Below, piece by piece: positions 50,487 through 58,331 of a stretch of DNA of 64,000 nt. Origin of the DNA: Symbiodinium sp. CCMP2592 (Eukaryota > Sar > Dinophyceae > Suessiales > Symbiodiniaceae); NCBI GenBank assembly GCA_905221615.1, contig CAJNDT010005557.1:667630-731629 (forward strand). The letters run 5' to 3'. The notes beneath the pieces were generated by a model that searched no databases, was not told the origin of the DNA, and was given only the letters and a program-made list of their open reading frames with translations. Numbering within the stretch: position 1 is the first letter of the stretch; each line of letters opens with the position of its first letter. The position numbers and the translations under genes were made by a program.

Positions 50487-53400
50487 GCCTTAATGACTAG
50501 AGTAGGGTATTGGGGCCCATTGTACTATACTAACAATAAGGAGCCCCCAAATAGTGTTGGCAATTATTTAGGCAGGCCCCTCTATACGCCCCTGTAATGT
50601 AGTATAGTTTTGGGTTACTTTACTTTCCTACTAAAGGATCACATGAAATAGGTTCTCCAAGACGAACGAAGGTACTAGATTCCAAAGGGTCCTAGGTACT
50701 GCTATCAGTACTTCCCCAAATCATACTGTAACTCCTACTATAGAAACCCTGCATTCTACTATATAGGTAGTTTGGACCCTTATAAGGGATTCAAGGGTCC
50801 AGGAATATTAGCGCGCCCAGGACCCTAAACCCTAAACCCCTAACCCTAAACCCAAAACCCTAAGCCCTGCCGAAAAAGCAGTTGTCTGCCATGGTGCCGA
50901 TGACTCCGTGAACTCCGTCTCTTAGCGCCCCTGCCTGTGGGCCTTCGTGGAGCTAAATGAGTAGTTGTCAAAATTATGGTCCCTTTTTGGGTACTCTATA
51001 ATAGGTGCCGTACCATTTTAAGGACCCAAAAAGGGACCCTAATTTTGACAACAACCCAAATGAGGCTTCAGGAACCTGGGTTCCCAAATTCCTGATTCAG
51101 AAGCATAGAGGGTTGTTTGCGGTTCTGGGGATTACTTGTTGCGAGCGGAGAGCTTACATCCGATAGAAAAAGCCGACATGGTCGAGGAAAGTGTTAAGGG
51201 TCTCTATACTCAGCTATGTTTACCCAAAGGCTCAAAATGGCCCAAAAGCCTTACATAACATGGTCTTTAGGCCCAAAGGGCCTCAAACTCTGAGTCCTTA
51301 GAGCAGGTCGCCAAACGAGGATTCGACGACATGTTCCATGGCTCGTAGTGTTTCGGCTCTGGTCTTCAGGGCACGGGAGGGTCCAAAGGACCCCATAATG
51401 AGGGTTCCTTTAAAGGGTTCTATAAGGTTCCTTTAAAAGGGTTACTATAAGGGTTCTGTCTTTTGGGCCGCAGAAGTTATGTAGGTTGGGATTTTGGAGA
51501 GTATATGATTATTAGGTACTCGGACCCTTGGTGCTACCCCTTCGACTGTTCACAAGACCAAGAGTCAGGGGCAGCTTAGAAGTTGTGCTCTACGGTAGTT
51601 GGGGATGGGCAAATCAGGGACACAAGCTGAGCCTTTGATACAAGGCTGTTGCGCTGAAACCTTGCGTTTTGTTGTCAAAGTAGGGGCCCTGAAAATTCTC
51701 AAAAAGGGTTTCGGGTTTATTCGAGTATCCTTATATTGTATAGAGAACAAAGGGAGGAAACTATACAAACGCCTATACGAATCTACAGCCTGTACAGAAC
51801 CTGCCCGTATAGAACATTTGCCGAACCTGAAAGAACCCTCATAGAATCTTGTAGACACGTTAAAGCATCCTGATAGATCGCCGTAAACCCAATCTTGGAC
51901 ATGATTCAGGCCCTATAGTACCTGCAAGAAGCCGTATGTATCCTTCATATTGGAACCCTACAGTAAACCCTAAACCCTAAGCCCCCGCATAACATCTATA
52001 CACAGGAAATCTGTGGGCAGCTCGCGATGCCTTTGGGCGCTCCACCGTAGCAGCAGCACGTTTTGAGGCCGCTGGACCTTCATCTTCGAACATACATGAG
52101 GGCCTAGGGCTCCGTTTAAAGGGTTCCTTAAAAGGCTCTATATGGGATCTATAGTAGGGTTCTATAAGATGTGGGCCTTGCTAATTCGAACAGGGTTTGG
52201 GGTATATTCTACCATAACCATAATACGGAAACCCACAATAATATAGGTAATAATTAAGTAGGTACTTGGACCCTTGGGGTTCAGGGAAATTTAGGGTTTG
52301 CATGAAGCATTTGGGTCTGCATGTCAAATTAAAACGATTCGCAAGAAGGTCATAAGTCTTCATAAGCGAAGAATTTCTTCCGTTGTGGTGGCCACCAAGC
52401 CTCCCTGAACTCTCGATCCTAAACCCCACTAGCGCAGAGGCCTCGGATTACCGGGATTCATGTTCAGGATTCACGGTTCGGGGCTGATGGCTTAGGGTCG
52501 CGACGCACTGGAGTTTCGGCTTTAGGGTCTGGGGTGTATAGCTGGACGACTCTGGGCTTCAGGACTTCCTGGGTTACCACGATGAAAACGAAGCACAGCC
52601 AGTGAACTGCAGCGAGAACCCAAGTTCGCATCCTAAACTTTACCTCAAGCCGGAATAACCTACTTGACCTACTTTTTAAGGACTTATTATCAGGAAATCA
52701 TAATAAGGAGCCCTAAAAAGGTAGGCTATTCAGGGTTAAGGTAGGCCATATCTGGGTTAGGGTACACCTGACCGTCGCGATGGAAACCGAAACCTACACT
52801 AACCGGTTTTGGGTTTAGGGTCCCCCCAGGTCCGACCAACCAAAGTAGTGTCGAAGCAAAGATCGCCTGCCAAACTTCACAGCTTCCTCCTCGATCTGCA
52901 CTGCAAGCTCACGCGTCGGAGCCTCAATGACGAGCAGTCTGGGATGTGAATCCGAAGCCCTCTGCCCCAGTATGGGGCCCGGACAAGTAGCTGGGGTTTA
53001 CGGGATATAGTATGTTGTCGATATAAAAGCAATATGTTATTGCTGCATGCCGCTGGTTATTCAGAACCTACAGCCACTCTCAAAACAGGTATGTGATTAT
53101 AGCACCACCACTGTGCGGACCTGGGCTTACAGCGGCTACTCTTCAGGTAAACCTTCAACTTCCCGACAGTTCCTTATACTCTAAGCCCTCAAAGGCTACA
53201 TAGACTTCCCAGAACCTCAACAACTCACAACAATGGCTTGTCTACTAAAAGTCTCTTGCTTAAAGCTTAAACTGTCAATGCATCTATCTATTTATCTGTG
53301 TCTGTCTATCTATCTGTCTACCTCTCTATTATATATATATATATATATAGATGGTTCTACCGGTCGGTCTATCTGTCTGTGTATCTCTCCATCTCTCAAT

Positions 53401-56400
53401 CCCCCTCTAATTAACTATGTATCTATGATGCTTGAACCATGCAGGTTGGACCCCAAAACCGTTATCCCTAGATGGAACACGTATAGACCCCTTTAAAGAC
53501 ACCTAAAGCTCGAGGCAACAAGAAGCCGTAAACCCCAAAACCCCAAAACCTAAATTGGTTGAACCCTAAACCTTACTTATGCCGCCCTAAAATCACAACC
53601 CTCAACCCCAGATAATTCTTCTTGGCCCCATTCAAAGAAACCCTAAATCCGAAAAGGAGCCCTAAATTTGCCCTAAATCCTAAACCTGAACAGGCTGAAG
53701 CCGCAAGCCCTAAAACCCTCCAACACTCCTCAATTAAGGAATTCACCTTAAATTGTCTTAGGATCCCCAATATGATTTAAACTATATTCAATCCTTAATT
53801 GAGGGGTTTGGGAGGCTCTGGGAAACCCTTATAGATCCCTTATACTAGCCATATAGACCCCTTTAAAGGAACCCTTAAAGGACCCCTGTAAAGGAACCCT
53901 AAAACCCTTGCAGAAACCAGGACCCTAAACCCTAAACCCCAAACCCTAAACCGAGGAGCCATCACCAGGAGCTGCGGGTTTCCAGGTCGGATCTGTCTCT
54001 CGATCAGGTAATGGAAGGCGGGTAGCAGGAAGCCAAGGGTCCTGGTTTGGGGTTTAGTGGGTTTAGGGACAAGGCTCCTGGTTTGGTGTTTAGTGGGGTT
54101 TAGGGTTTAGGGCGGTTTGGGGTTTAGGTCCTTCGTTCTTTTGATCGGTTTAGAGTTTGGGGCCCTGGGTTGTTAAAGAATTATTGGTTCTACTTGGAGG
54201 ATCATGAGACTTAGCAGCCAGGGTTATAGATAAAGTAACTATACTTATCACTCCAAGTAGGGTACTTATAACCTTACTTACTAAGTCCCATGATCCCCCA
54301 AGTAGAGCTAAGGGGTTTTAGGGTCCTCGGATTTTCACATGTTTAAGGCTCGGGGCTTGGAATGCAGGCTATTTGCGGATTAGGGTGTCGGGGTTGTACG
54401 GGTTGGGGTTTCGGGTTGGCGGTTTCGTGGGTCCGTTGCAGGGATGTCGGAAGCTTTTCGAATGAAAAATTGGCTTGGGCTTTGGGTGTTCCTGTACGCT
54501 GTCCGGTTGAGCGGCTGCTGGCCTGCGAAGCTTCCTTAACTCCGTAAACCCATAAAACCTCAAGCCATTAGAGTCAGATTAGGATTCAGGGTTTATATAG
54601 GGTCTAAACACGAATGCCCGGAGCGAAGAAGGAGTGACAGATCCTTGTCGAGTGCTCCCTGAGTGGAGAGTCTTGCACTTCCCTAAGGATCCATGTGCTC
54701 TTGGGGCTTACCTTTCATGGTTCTATAGGGGTACCATAAAGGGTTCAGGGCTAAGGGTCCATTCGAGAGGGGACCTTGAAGGGTTTTGGGCCGTTTAGGG
54801 CATTGGGGTCCGCCCGCTCACGGAGTATACACATTGGCCTTACTGTAATGTAATCCATACAGGCCAAAGCAAAAAATACAACTGTGTATGCGCACATGGA
54901 CCCTTAGGGCCCAGAACCTCCAAAACCATTTAATTGGGGAATATACCTTAAATTGTAATAGGGATCCTATTATGGTTTAAGCTATATTCCTTAATTAAGG
55001 GGCTTTGGAGGCTCTGGGGGTGTTTTCCTTAGTTCAAGTTTCCAAAACCACGAGCACGACCAGGAGCCAAAATACCATTGACAGAGGCCTTCTGGTCCTT
55101 GACAACTGATATTTGGGTGGTTGTCAAATATTAAAATTGGGGTTTCCTTTTAGGTACCCTAAATATTAGGTGCTGTAGTAGATTAAGGACCCAAAGAGGG
55201 ACCACAATTTTGACAACCACCCATTTAGAGTCAGAGTATCGTACATGATAGTGGAGGTTGTCGGTCAAACTCTGGAATGAAAGTCTAGGCTTTGTCACCC
55301 TACATCGTGAATCCAGGGATCCCTGTCCGAACTGGCCCGCTGATATTAATGTTGTTACCACTATCAGTTACAAGTATTGCTACAACCGCTGTGATTATAC
55401 TTGCTGTTGCTATTAACTAAGGGGGCATCGAATTGTGCCGAAGTGCTTACCGCTGCCAGTTGCAGCGACGCCGATGACATCTGAACCCTGCATTGCCAAG
55501 GGCCATGCATACCTTGGCATTCGAGAGCAGTGAATTAGAGCGTGGTGTCACAATCAGGGTGCCCTCTACTTTTAGGGTTTAGGGTTTAGCCGCTGGCCGC
55601 CCTAAACATTCACTCTTAAGTACGTTCATTAGGCCAGCTGCGACCAAGACCGACATGTGGGTTTTCAAGTGATGGGATGTTGTCCTGCCCGGCTTCTGCT
55701 TTCTCAGTTTCACACCTGGAACCTTACATCGTCAAACCTTCCTATTACTACTATTACTACTATTACTACTATTACTACTATTATTATTACTATGCTATTA
55801 CTACTATTACTACTATTACTATACTATGACTATAGGGGTGCAAGGCTAGAGACTCCTCCAGTGCTGAGTGTTCAGCCAATGCAGGTACGAGATGTCCCGT
55901 TACCCCAAGGGTCCAAGGGACCCTATAATTAGGTACTCGGTTTGAGGGTAGTAGTTATGTAGGTTAGGATTTTGGAGAGTATATGATTATTGGGTCCTTG
56001 GACCCTTGGGGTTAGCAAGGCTGATGACCTACTTTTTCACAGGCCTAGTCCAAAGTAGGTTTCGACCCCTCTATTTTAGGGCTGACCACCGAAACAGTAG
56101 GCAGGGGTTTTCTGTCCTCAGGTAGCCCCGAATCTCAAACCACCGAGTCTCACGGGGCTCACAGGGTCCTTGGGATGTCAGGCTTGAGGGTGGATCGTAC
56201 CCGAGGTGTAAAGGTATAACCCTCAAAACCGTATGTAATCGCAGCCAGAAGCTCCCCCAAGACCCCATAAACCCCAGAAGCCCTGCAAGCCCTGGACTCT
56301 AGACCCGCATAGAAGACTTAGTTGGTTCCTATAATTCCTGCACAGTGAAACCCGTGCAGTAGACTCAGAAAAAGAGTTACCCCATGTGGCTCTTTGACGC

Positions 56401-56457
56401 GGCGAGTCGCTGTTGAATTTGCGAGGGCGCGGGAAATCCCGCTTTCTGCAAGTCTGC
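31769..56457 (-). CDS. DEAD-box RNA helicase (DDX5/DBP2-like), at least 24 tiny exons; N terminus unresolved
   Basis: Nuclear/cytoplasmic ATP-dependent RNA helicase read from 24 short conserved islands in the expected order on the minus strand. Motifs in 5'-3' order: Q (GFPAPSQIQ), I (ATGSGK), Ia (PTRELA), Ib (TPGR), II (DEAD inside VLDEADRML), III (FFTATWP), IV (AIIFCSTKRM), V (ATDVAARGID), VI (YVHRIGRTGRAG), then an RGG-like tail and a TGA at 31769-31771. Sub-family signatures YGGAPKGPQ, FEPQIRK, CDQL, AIHGDK and NYDAPGNTEDYVHR fit the p68/DBP2 group. Exon sizes are 21-82 nt and introns about 350-2470 nt. Reading frame is kept across 21 of 22 assigned junctions; the one at 40906 lacks an AG acceptor, and a short exon between the Q motif and motif I (the WP segment) is missing. 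Donors are mostly GC. N-terminal exons and the promoter are not identified. Confidence 0.88.
32434..32546. mobile_element. MITE family E copy (Tc1/mariner-like ends)
   Basis: Inverted AAAAGTTGGAA / TTCCAACTTTT with outer right end ACTG followed by TA. Family E consensus end is TA|CAGTAGAAGCCAGAAAGTTGG. Other copies: 43334-43446, 45066-45174, 48125-48237, 60741-60866. Confidence 0.65.
32609..32629 (-). CDS. helicase micro-exon, 21 nt (EVTPEVE)
   Basis: Acceptor CAG, donor GC, phase 0 both sides. It encodes the post-VI NQ-EVTPEVE segment (family pattern NQxVPxEL). This is the shortest exon; its call depends on its neighbours. Confidence 0.6.
32655..32765 (+). repeat. TTTAGGG-type interstitial array
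   Basis: Degenerate TTTAGGG and TTCAGGG heptamers, on the 5' side of the 21-nt helicase exon. Confidence 0.75.
33017..33096 (-). CDS. helicase exon: post-motif VI (GYAVTMITDKDAH)
   Basis: Acceptor CAG, donor GA. Completes the G of QKG, then YAVTMITDKDAHALRG and IIEVMKRTNQ. Confidence 0.8.
33157..33240. repeat. dispersed repeat family P
   Basis: Segment 'tctaccctctattggaccct' with 'ccccttatttgggaccatat'. The opposite orientation occurs at 40316-40400. Confidence 0.6.
33299..33518. mobile_element. MITE family A variant split by a family C insertion
   Basis: Outer inverted ends AAGGTTCATGGGAC / CCCATGAACCT. A complete family C element occupies 33355-33467. Confidence 0.65.
33355..33467. mobile_element. 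MITE family C copy with TAA duplication
   Basis: Ends CCCCATGGGTCC and GGACCCTTGGGG, flanked by TAA at 33352-33354 and 33468-33470. A 3-bp TWA duplication recalls PIF/Harbinger elements. Confidence 0.78.
34255..34300 (-). CDS. helicase exon: motif VI (DYVHRIGRTGRAGQK)
   Basis: Acceptor CAG, donor GC. The arginine-finger motif HRIGRTGR is exact. Confidence 0.92.
34790..34833 (-). CDS. helicase exon: VTLVVNYDAPGNTE
   Basis: Acceptor AAG, donor GA. Matches the family segment V-x-NYD-x-P between motifs V and VI. Confidence 0.85.
35174..35299. mobile_element. MITE family A variant
   Basis: Inverted ends AAGGTTCATGGGACT / AGTCCCATGAACC around an AT-rich core with GGTAACTATA and ACTTATAA. Confidence 0.55.
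35359..35471. mobile_element. MITE family D copy
   Basis: Inverted CCCTAAGGGTCC / GGACCCTTTGGG. The core includes 'aggaattactattatgattt', shared in reverse with the copies at 39999, 49879 and 57417. Confidence 0.65.
35797..35861 (-). CDS. helicase exon: motif V (LICATDVAARGIDIK)
   Basis: Acceptor AAG (35862-35864), donor GC. An alternative start 3 nt later is possible. Confidence 0.9.
35955..36083. mobile_element. MITE family G copy
   Basis: Inverted GGGTGGTTGTCAAAATTATG / AATTTTGACAACCACCC, with CCCTTTCTGGGTCCC arms. Other copies: 50959-51056 and 55110-55225. Confidence 0.75.
36391..36560 (-). repeat. CCCTAAA-type interstitial array
   Basis: About 22 units of CCCTAAA and CCCCTAAA inside helicase intron sequence. 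A roughly 80-bp block is itself duplicated (compare 36413-36480 and 36482-36545). Confidence 0.85.
36921..36964 (-). CDS. helicase exon: ALGELMLAPQFLKG
   Basis: Acceptor CAG, donor GT. Joins EREH to RKSGAMK in phase; slightly longer than the usual VLxxFRxG segment. Confidence 0.65.
37539..37651. mobile_element. MITE family A copy
   Basis: TTGGAGGATCATGGGACTTAG ends, flanked by TA. Confidence 0.75.
37796..37839 (-). CDS. helicase exon: AAIHGDKGQREREH
   Basis: Acceptor GAG, donor GC. IHGDKxQxER is a hallmark of domain 2. Confidence 0.88.
38224..38332. mobile_element. MITE family M copy
   Basis: Inverted AAAAGGAGGGACCCTTAAT and ATTAAGGGTCCCTCCTTTT around 'ggtatatacccttaatatag'. A second copy lies at 59147-59250, and its right arm seeds the tandem array at 59341. 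Confidence 0.75.
38416..38942. mobile_element. two MITE family F copies plus a family I fragment
   Basis: Family F at 38416-38484 and 38864-38942 (TAGTTCCTTTTTGGGG and complement). A family I end (CCCAGAGACTCCAAAAC) lies at 38814-38833. Helicase exon 38604-38647 sits between them. Confidence 0.6.
38604..38647 (-). CDS. helicase exon: CDQLQRDLQRAGVP
   Basis: Acceptor CAG, donor GC. Continues KRM-CDQL in phase from 39427. Confidence 0.85.
39293..39393. mobile_element. MITE family J copy
   Basis: Ends CTACTATTTGCTTAA and TTAAGCAAATAGTAG, core 'ataaaaatccctatattacc'. A second copy at 62406-62531 has gained a (TA)n run. Confidence 0.75.
39427..39464 (-). CDS. helicase exon: motif IV (DAKAIIFCSTKR)
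   Basis: Acceptor AAG, donor GC. IIFCSTKRM is the domain-2 entry strand. Confidence 0.85.
39999..40107. mobile_element. MITE family D copy (109 bp) with TAA duplication
   Basis: Ends CCCAAAGGGTCC / GGACCCTTAGGG; TAA at 39996-39998 and 40108-40110. Confidence 0.82.
40529..40617. repeat. two adjacent palindromes made of telomere-like units
   Basis: 40529-40580 is a hairpin with CATTTTGG outer ends. 40582-40617 is a perfect 36-bp palindrome with CCCTAAA units meeting TTTAGGG units head to head (centre ACC|GGT). Confidence 0.85.
40867..40906 (-). CDS. helicase exon, tentative: FDDLLKLFVDNTL
   Basis: Donor GC and spacing to IIF match DBP2 (about 32 residues from QIV to IIF). The 5' edge has TG, not AG, and a stop lies just upstream in frame. 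AAG|CTG inside the segment would be a standard acceptor but drops six residues. Confidence 0.45.
41375..41415 (-). CDS. helicase exon: DIVQIVTPCTMHN
   Basis: Acceptor CAG, donor GC (AACAA|GCAGC). Follows GNQ in phase; family pattern ANxxIxQxV. Confidence 0.7.
42058..42102 (-). CDS. helicase exon: IQIQIGNRDELKGNQ
   Basis: Acceptor AAG, donor GC, phase 0 both sides. Family pattern VxVxIGxxDELxAN. Confidence 0.85.
42288..42407. mobile_element. MITE family A copy
   Basis: ACTTGGAGGATCATGGGACT ends, TA next to both; slight internal duplication 'ttataactttataactcc'. Confidence 0.75.
42602..42855. mobile_element. MITE family F (42602-42672) and family B (42753-42855) copies
   Basis: Family F: AGTACTTCCTTTTTGGG with imperfect complement. 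Family B: CGGTTGATGATATGAATCC with GGATTTATACCATCAACAG, then TA. Confidence 0.65.
43232..43285 (-). CDS. helicase exon: ATWPMNIRRLAAEFLRNP
   Basis: Acceptor CAG, donor GC. Supplies the AT of motif III (TAT in place of SAT) and the WPxxxRxLAxEFL helix. Confidence 0.88.
43334..43446. mobile_element. MITE family E copy with TA duplication
   Basis: Starts CAGCAGAAGCCAGAAAGTTG, ends CAACTTTCTGAGATTCACTG, TA on both sides (43332-43333, 43447-43448). CAGT-like ends with a TA duplication are typical of Tc1/mariner MITEs. Confidence 0.78.
44733..44831. mobile_element. 99-bp near-perfect palindrome (family N)
   Basis: Arms AGGCTCCATGTACCCATATA and complement, with a second inner copy of ATATGGGTACTTTAAGGCC. 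Only one copy seen. Confidence 0.7.
45066..45174. mobile_element. MITE family E copy
   Basis: Inverted CCAGAAAGTTGGAATAT / ATATTCCAACTTTCTGG; right end CTTCTACTG then TA. Confidence 0.75.
45260..45296 (-). CDS. helicase exon: ITNPYRHTMFFT
   Basis: Acceptor CAG, donor GT (TTCACC|GTCACC). Ends with the T of motif III. Confidence 0.82.
45650..45683 (-). CDS. helicase exon: FEPQIRKVLA
   Basis: Acceptor GAG, donor GA. Directly follows DMG of the motif II exon in phase. Confidence 0.85.
45841..45908. repeat. (TC)n microsatellite
   Basis: CTCTCT run with a few interruptions, in a helicase intron. Confidence 0.9.
46916..46977 (-). CDS. helicase exon: motif II (KLVLDEADRMLDM)
   Basis: Acceptor CAG, donor GC. 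The DEAD box is exact; preceded by LELRDVC. Confidence 0.93.
48023..48237. mobile_element. MITE family F (48023-48107) next to family E (48125-48237)
   Basis: Family F: AAAGTAGTTCCTTTTTGGGG and its complement. Family E: GCCAGAAAGTTGGAACAT and ATGTTCCAACTTTCTGG. Confidence 0.7.
48374..48431 (-). CDS. helicase exon: motif Ib (TPGRINDFIEGNQPLF)
   Basis: Acceptor AAG, donor GT (TTCAG|GTTTAAG). Completes VIG-TPGR. Confidence 0.85.
48690..48835. repeat. CCCTAAA array facing TTTAGGG array
   Basis: 48692-48748 is CCCTAAA; 48799-48832 is TTTAGGG, in inverted orientation around a 50-bp spacer. Confidence 0.8.
49847..50274. mobile_element. nested MITE complex: family B host carrying D, C and a second B
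   Basis: Host B starts CGGTTGATGTTATAAACCC (after TA) and ends ATATCATCAACGG (before TA). Inside it: family D at 49879-49987 (ATA duplication), family C at 49999-50107 (GAA duplication) and a full family B at 50129-50229 (TA duplication). Removing the three insertions with their duplications leaves about 101 bp, exactly the size of an intact B. Confidence 0.85.
50484..50582. repeat. AGGGGCCTTAAT-family repeat (family K)
   Basis: Starts GAGGCCTTAATGACTAGAG, core 'caataaggagcccccaaata', ends TTAGGCAGGCCCCTC. Similar copies: 34577-34700 and 60570-60669. Preceded directly by a (TA)n run. Confidence 0.6.
50898..50942 (-). CDS. helicase exon: PQAGALRDGVHGVI
   Basis: Acceptor AAG, donor GC. Joins APKG to GTPGR in phase. 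A family G MITE starts 17 bp upstream, at 50959. Confidence 0.8.
50959..51056. mobile_element. MITE family G copy beside a helicase exon
   Basis: GTAGTTGTCAAAATTATGGT and AATTTTGACAACAACCC ends. It lies in the intron, 17 bp from the 5' edge of exon 50898-50942, so it supplies most of the acceptor-side intron sequence. Confidence 0.7.
52031..52077 (-). CDS. helicase exon: SSGLKTCCCYGGAPK
   Basis: Acceptor AAG, donor GC. YGGAPKG is typical of the p68/DBP2 group. Confidence 0.88.
52867..52922 (-). CDS. helicase exon: motif Ia (APTRELAVQIEEEAVKFG)
   Basis: Acceptor GAG, donor GC. PTRELA is exact. Confidence 0.93.
53716..53823. mobile_element. MITE family I copy
   Basis: CCTCAATTAAGGAATTCACC and CCTTAATTGAGGGGTTTGGG arms. 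Other copies: 54910-55018 and 57160-57268. Confidence 0.65.
53960..54041 (-). CDS. helicase exon: TLGFLLPAFHYL ... PQLLVM
   Basis: Acceptor CAG, donor GC (GTGATG|GCTCC). 27 complete codons linking GSGK-T to MAPTREL. Confidence 0.9.
54191..54305. mobile_element. MITE family A copy
   Basis: TACTTGGAGGATCATGAGAC and GTCCCATGATCCCCCAAGTA. Confidence 0.75.
54910..55225. mobile_element. MITE family I (54910-55018) and family G (55110-55225)
   Basis: Both lie in the intron between motif I and the TLGF exon. Family G has an extra 'attaaaattggggtttcc' near its left arm. Confidence 0.68.
55447..55487 (-). CDS. helicase exon: motif I / Walker A (GSDVIGVAATGSGK)
   Basis: Acceptor CAG, donor GC splitting the Lys codon (GGTAA|GCAC). 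ATGSGKT binds ATP phosphates. Confidence 0.92.
55741..55832. repeat. (ACTATT)n microsatellite
   Basis: ACTATTACT hexamer-like run on the helicase intron side of the Q-motif exon. Confidence 0.85.
55903..56011. mobile_element. MITE family C copy (109 bp) with TTA duplication
   Basis: Perfect ends CCCCAAGGGTCCAAG / CTTGGACCCTTGGGG; TTA at 55900-55902 and 56012-56014. Confidence 0.85.
56404..56457 (-). CDS. helicase exon: Q motif (ADLQKAGFPAPSQIQ)
   Basis: Acceptor CAG. GFPAPSQIQ fits the adenine-sensing Q motif (GFxxPTPIQ). The 3' edge is uncertain (GC, GA or GT donors within 15 nt), because the short exon carrying the WP segment before motif I is not identified. Confidence 0.75.
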
Positions 56458-57000
56458 CTGGAGGGCTTGTTTCGAAAGTACCTACTCTCTCGTTGGGTAG
56501 CTGAGTTGGGTCGAAGAGACAAAGCAGGAATAAATGGAAAGACCTGAACCCATTGTTCAGCAAGTGGAAATCCTGCGAGAAGCTGAAGTAACAAGTTCTA
56601 ACCGCAGCATCTCAAAACCTGCAACCCGTTGGAACAGCGCCGCGACAATGCGCCTCTGACCCTACAAACTCTTGACGTCAAACAGCTACAGGCCACACAC
56701 CAAGCTCCAGAAACGCGGTTGAAGGTAAGCCCGAAGCAACCAAATATGCTGAAACCCTACAACACAAGCTCCAAGTGAGCTCGAAGACTTAGCGCAAAAA
56801 CCCGCAAGCCAACACCTTAAAATCACCCCTAAACCAGAAACCTCAACTGAATCCTCAACAGAGTCATGATTGGAATGCATACAACTAAATCCAATGAACA
56901 CTCCTGAATGATGACTTTAGTACGGTAGTACCAAGCCCCCTTCAAAGCCCCCTGAAAGCCGTCCTTAAAGCCCCCCTCTGAGTTGTTCAGTCCCCTCCCT
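56458..57000. other. sequence upstream of the Q-motif exon, no exon resolved
   Basis: Should include helicase intron. A short GC-rich patch at 56630-56665 stays open on the minus strand, but no junction fits. Nothing else is supported. Confidence 0.35.
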
Positions 57001-57159
57001 TTTCTGGAATTGGGTAACTTTATAAGGAACCTAGGACTACAAAAAGGGAAATAAGGGTAGCACTGGGCATCCTAAGCAAAGCCCGTCGGCGCCCGGAGGC
57101 CGGGCTTGCCGTGGTCGCCGGTAGATCACTTGGACCCTCCAATGGCACATCAGCTGGTA

Positions 57160-57268
57160 CCCAGAGACTCCAAAACCCCTTAATTAAGGAATATACCTTA
57201 AATCAAATAAGGGGTCCTATTATAATTTAAGGTATATTCCTTAATTAAGGGATTTTGGAGGCTCTGGG
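57160..57268. mobile_element. MITE family I copy (109 bp) with TA duplication
   Basis: CCAGAGACTCCAAAACCCC and GGATTTTGGAGGCTCTGGG; TA on both sides. Confidence 0.8.
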
Positions 57269-57416
57269 TAGATCGGGGGGTGGTCCACCTGTAGAAGCCC
57301 GGTTGTAGTAGGCGTCCTTTGCAAGCCGCTGCGGAGGCTTTTCCTGTGTGGGCCGCTTGAGCGAGGGCGACCCCAGGACCACTGCCGACAACCTCCCTTC
57401 GAGTGAGGACAGCTTG

Positions 57417-57525
57417 CCCGAAGGGTCCTAGGTACTGTTATGGGGGATACTTCCCCAAATCATAATAGTAATTCCTACTATAGAAACCCTACATTCGACT
57501 ATATAGGTACTTTGGACCCTTAGGG
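57417..57525. mobile_element. MITE family D copy (109 bp) with TTG duplication
   Basis: CCCGAAGGGTCC / GGACCCTTAGGG; TTG at 57414-57416 and 57526-57528. Confidence 0.82.
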
Positions 57526-57620
57526 TTGGGCAGTGGCTGCCCCAGGGGTGAATCAGGAGCGCATCTGGTTCGCGACCCTGGTTGATGAGGGGTCCATGTC
57601 TTGGCCTTCAACCATTGCAC

Positions 57621-58331
57621 GAAGGACACTGATTGCGCTTGACTGAGTTTAAGGTTTAGGATTTATCGGTTTAGGAGTTCAGGGTTTAGGGGTCAGGTGA
57701 ACGGGGCTTTAGGAGTGTAAAGGCTCGCAGGAACCCTGCGTTTTAGGGGATCTTTGGAGCTTAAGGAGTCTCTGAACTTGCGGGCTGGTAGAGAGGGTTT
57801 AGGTTCGGGAGTCAGTGCCGGCGAATCAGGCTCGGAGTGACGTTAGGTTTCAGGTGATTCAGGTGATACCATGATTTGCACCATAAGGGTAGATGTGCCC
57901 ATATAGTATATACTTTGGCCTCAAAGTGACCCCTACATAACATACTTTAGCTGAGGGAATGTCTTTGCAACTGGGTATCGAGAAATTGCTTGGGCCCATC
58001 GGGCTGTTTGGGGGGTTGGAAATCATCCCCCAACTTTCATCTTCAAGCCTCGGATTATATAGGGTTTAGGGGTTTATAGGGCTTTATGCTTTTAAGGCTT
58101 CGGGGTTTAAGGCTTTAGGGCTTTGGGGGCTTTGGGTTTAGGGCTTATATTCGGGTGTAGAGTCTCGCGCCGCAAGCAACCTCAATAAAACCCTCAACCC
58201 ACGCATGCCTGGATGGAAGCACAGAAAGGTGCTTCTCCGAAGGTCGAGTACCGAGGGTAGTTGAACATCCTCGGGAGTTGAGTTAAGTCGGGTCATAGCA
58301 ACTTCGGCATTTTGCAAGTCGGATCTAGGAT
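57621..58331. other. intergenic or intronic DNA, no gene seen
   Basis: TTTAGGG-derived scraps (57650-57800, 58060-58145) and unclassified sequence. Confidence 0.4.

Larger units (their letters stand above)
57080..57620 (-). other. GC-rich islands, possible N-terminal helicase exons
   Basis: GC-rich patches at 57085-57130, 57295-57415 and 57560-57615 interrupt MITE-rich DNA, as the confirmed exons do. On the minus strand 57295-57415 can read PQRLAKDAYYNRAST, and 57560-57615 has ATG GAC CCC TCA TCA ACC AGG before a GT. No motif confirms them. Confidence 0.22.

Noticed and set aside
55600..55660. Missing WP exon between Q motif and motif I (CAG|C TGG CCT AAT)
   Set aside because: A tempting WP reading exists, but neither neighbouring phase nor spacing to motif I fits well.
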